A stretch of 64,000 nt of DNA from Streptococcus suis YS56. GTDB taxonomy: Bacteria > Bacillota > Bacilli > Lactobacillales > Streptococcaceae. The stretch covers positions 1-64,000 of the forward strand of contig NZ_ALMY01000013.1 in NCBI RefSeq assembly GCF_000440115.1, in the 5' to 3' direction. Of this stretch, positions 63,489 to 64,000 are shown one piece after another. Every line of letters starts with the position of its first letter. The stretch's first letter is position 1. A program made the translations under genes and the position numbers. A model generated the notes under the pieces. That model was not told the origin of the DNA and searched no databases. It worked only from the letters and a program-made list of their open reading frames with translations.

Positions 63489-64000
63489 TGCCCAGAAGAA
63501 ATAATAAACTCTTGCGGTATGTCTTGAAAAAACGATATGTTCCGTCAAAAAATCGTCGAAGAGTAGGACAGAGCCTACTTCTTTTGACGGTTTTCGTCTT
63601 TTTTCTCTTTTTAATTAACTTTGCCTATATTATCGGAACCGATAGTAAATTTGGGGTGGATTTGTCAGAAAGAGCTGATGCGGTACACCAGCGTGAAGTT
63701 ACCGTTCAAGCTAAACGGGGGACGATATACGACCGTACAGGAATTCCTATTGCAGAAGATTCAACGACCTATACAGTCTATGCCATCATTGACACAGAAT
63801 ATGTGTCAGAACTGAAAAAAGTTTTGTATGTGCAGTCTTCTCAGTTCAGCAAAGTAGCAGAAATCTTTAAAAAGCATCTCGGAATGGAGACGGCTTATGT
63901 TATGGAGCAGCTGAATCAACCTGAACTGAAGCAGGTATACTTTGGGACGTTAGGCAAGAACATCTCCTATAGTACGATGTCTTCAATCCAAGAAGAGATG
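63488..64000 (+). CDS. pbp2X: penicillin-binding protein 2X (partial, N-terminus)
   Basis: The start of a class B transpeptidase of the septum. About 171 residues are visible: a basic cytosolic tail (KKRYVPSKNRRRVGQS), a membrane anchor (LLLLTVFVFFLFLINFAYII, about 30-49), and the dimerisation motif QAKRGTIYDRTGIPIAED near 74-91. The transpeptidase domain lies beyond the window. Start ATG overlaps the ftsL stop by 1 base. Confidence 0.95.
   Translation, partial: MPRRNNKLLRYVLKKRYVPSKNRRRVGQSLLLLTVFVFFLFLINFAYIIGTDSKFGVDLSERADAVHQREVTVQAKRGTIYDRTGIPIAEDSTTYTVYAIIDTEYVSELKKVLYVQSSQFSKVAEIFKKHLGMETAYVMEQLNQPELKQVYFGTLGKNISYSTMSSIQEEM

Overview
This window looks like a piece of a Streptococcus chromosome, most probably Streptococcus suis or a close relative. 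The evidence is the low-GC coding style, the FabM/FabT/FabK fatty-acid cluster, an fab-acc gene order typical of streptococci, the metQ / M20 peptidase / metN / metP order, the rsmH-ftsL-pbp2X start of a division cluster, and protein sequences that read as streptococcal throughout. Species is inferred from memory of these families, not from a search. No rRNA, tRNA, CRISPR array, prophage or intact insertion sequence was seen.

Layout. 1-6.2 kb: secA, acpS, alr, then a repeat-rich gap and divergent lysC. 6.4-18.9 kb: a HAD phosphatase and the complete type II fatty acid synthesis cluster (fabM, fabT, fabH, acpP, fabK, fabD, fabG, fabF, accB, fabZ, accC, accD, accA), with FabT-like operators before fabM, fabT and fabK and three palindrome-rich repeat elements lodged between operon genes. 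18.9-23.2 kb: a GNAT acetyltransferase, an unrecognised protein, two tandem CPBP membrane proteases, a PspC-domain protein and serS behind a T-box. 23.4-27.7 kb: the mannose-type PTS (manL, manM, manN) with manO, and a Cof-type HAD phosphatase. 28-33 kb: a purine-type permease, metF and metE (MET-box upstream). 33.2-43.5 kb: a peptide-type ABC transporter, a class-I-glutamine-amidotransferase-like hydrolase, and the methionine ABC transporter with an embedded M20 peptidase. 43.5-48.7 kb: a possible small RNA or leader, a B3/B4-domain protein, a glycine T-box leading a zincin-like gene plus glyQ and glyS, and a DUF896 protein. 48.8-52.7 kb: membrane proteins, a MATE exporter and a Ktr potassium uptake pair.

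52.8-59.7 kb is the most interesting region: a compact set (EetB-type Gx transporter, extended NDH-2, polyprenyl diphosphate synthase, FMN-binding lipoprotein, ApbE flavin transferase, UbiA-family prenyltransferase, EetA-type NusG-domain-II protein) matching the flavin-based extracellular electron transfer system described in Listeria. These genes could together carry electrons from NADH through a demethylmenaquinone-type quinone to a flavinylated surface lipoprotein.

59.7-62.2 kb is a small membrane-protein operon (including a duplicated DUF3278 protein) led by an XRE-type repressor gene, behind which lie four near-identical 18-bp palindromes. 62.2-64 kb starts the division cluster rsmH, ftsL and pbp2X (cut by the window end).
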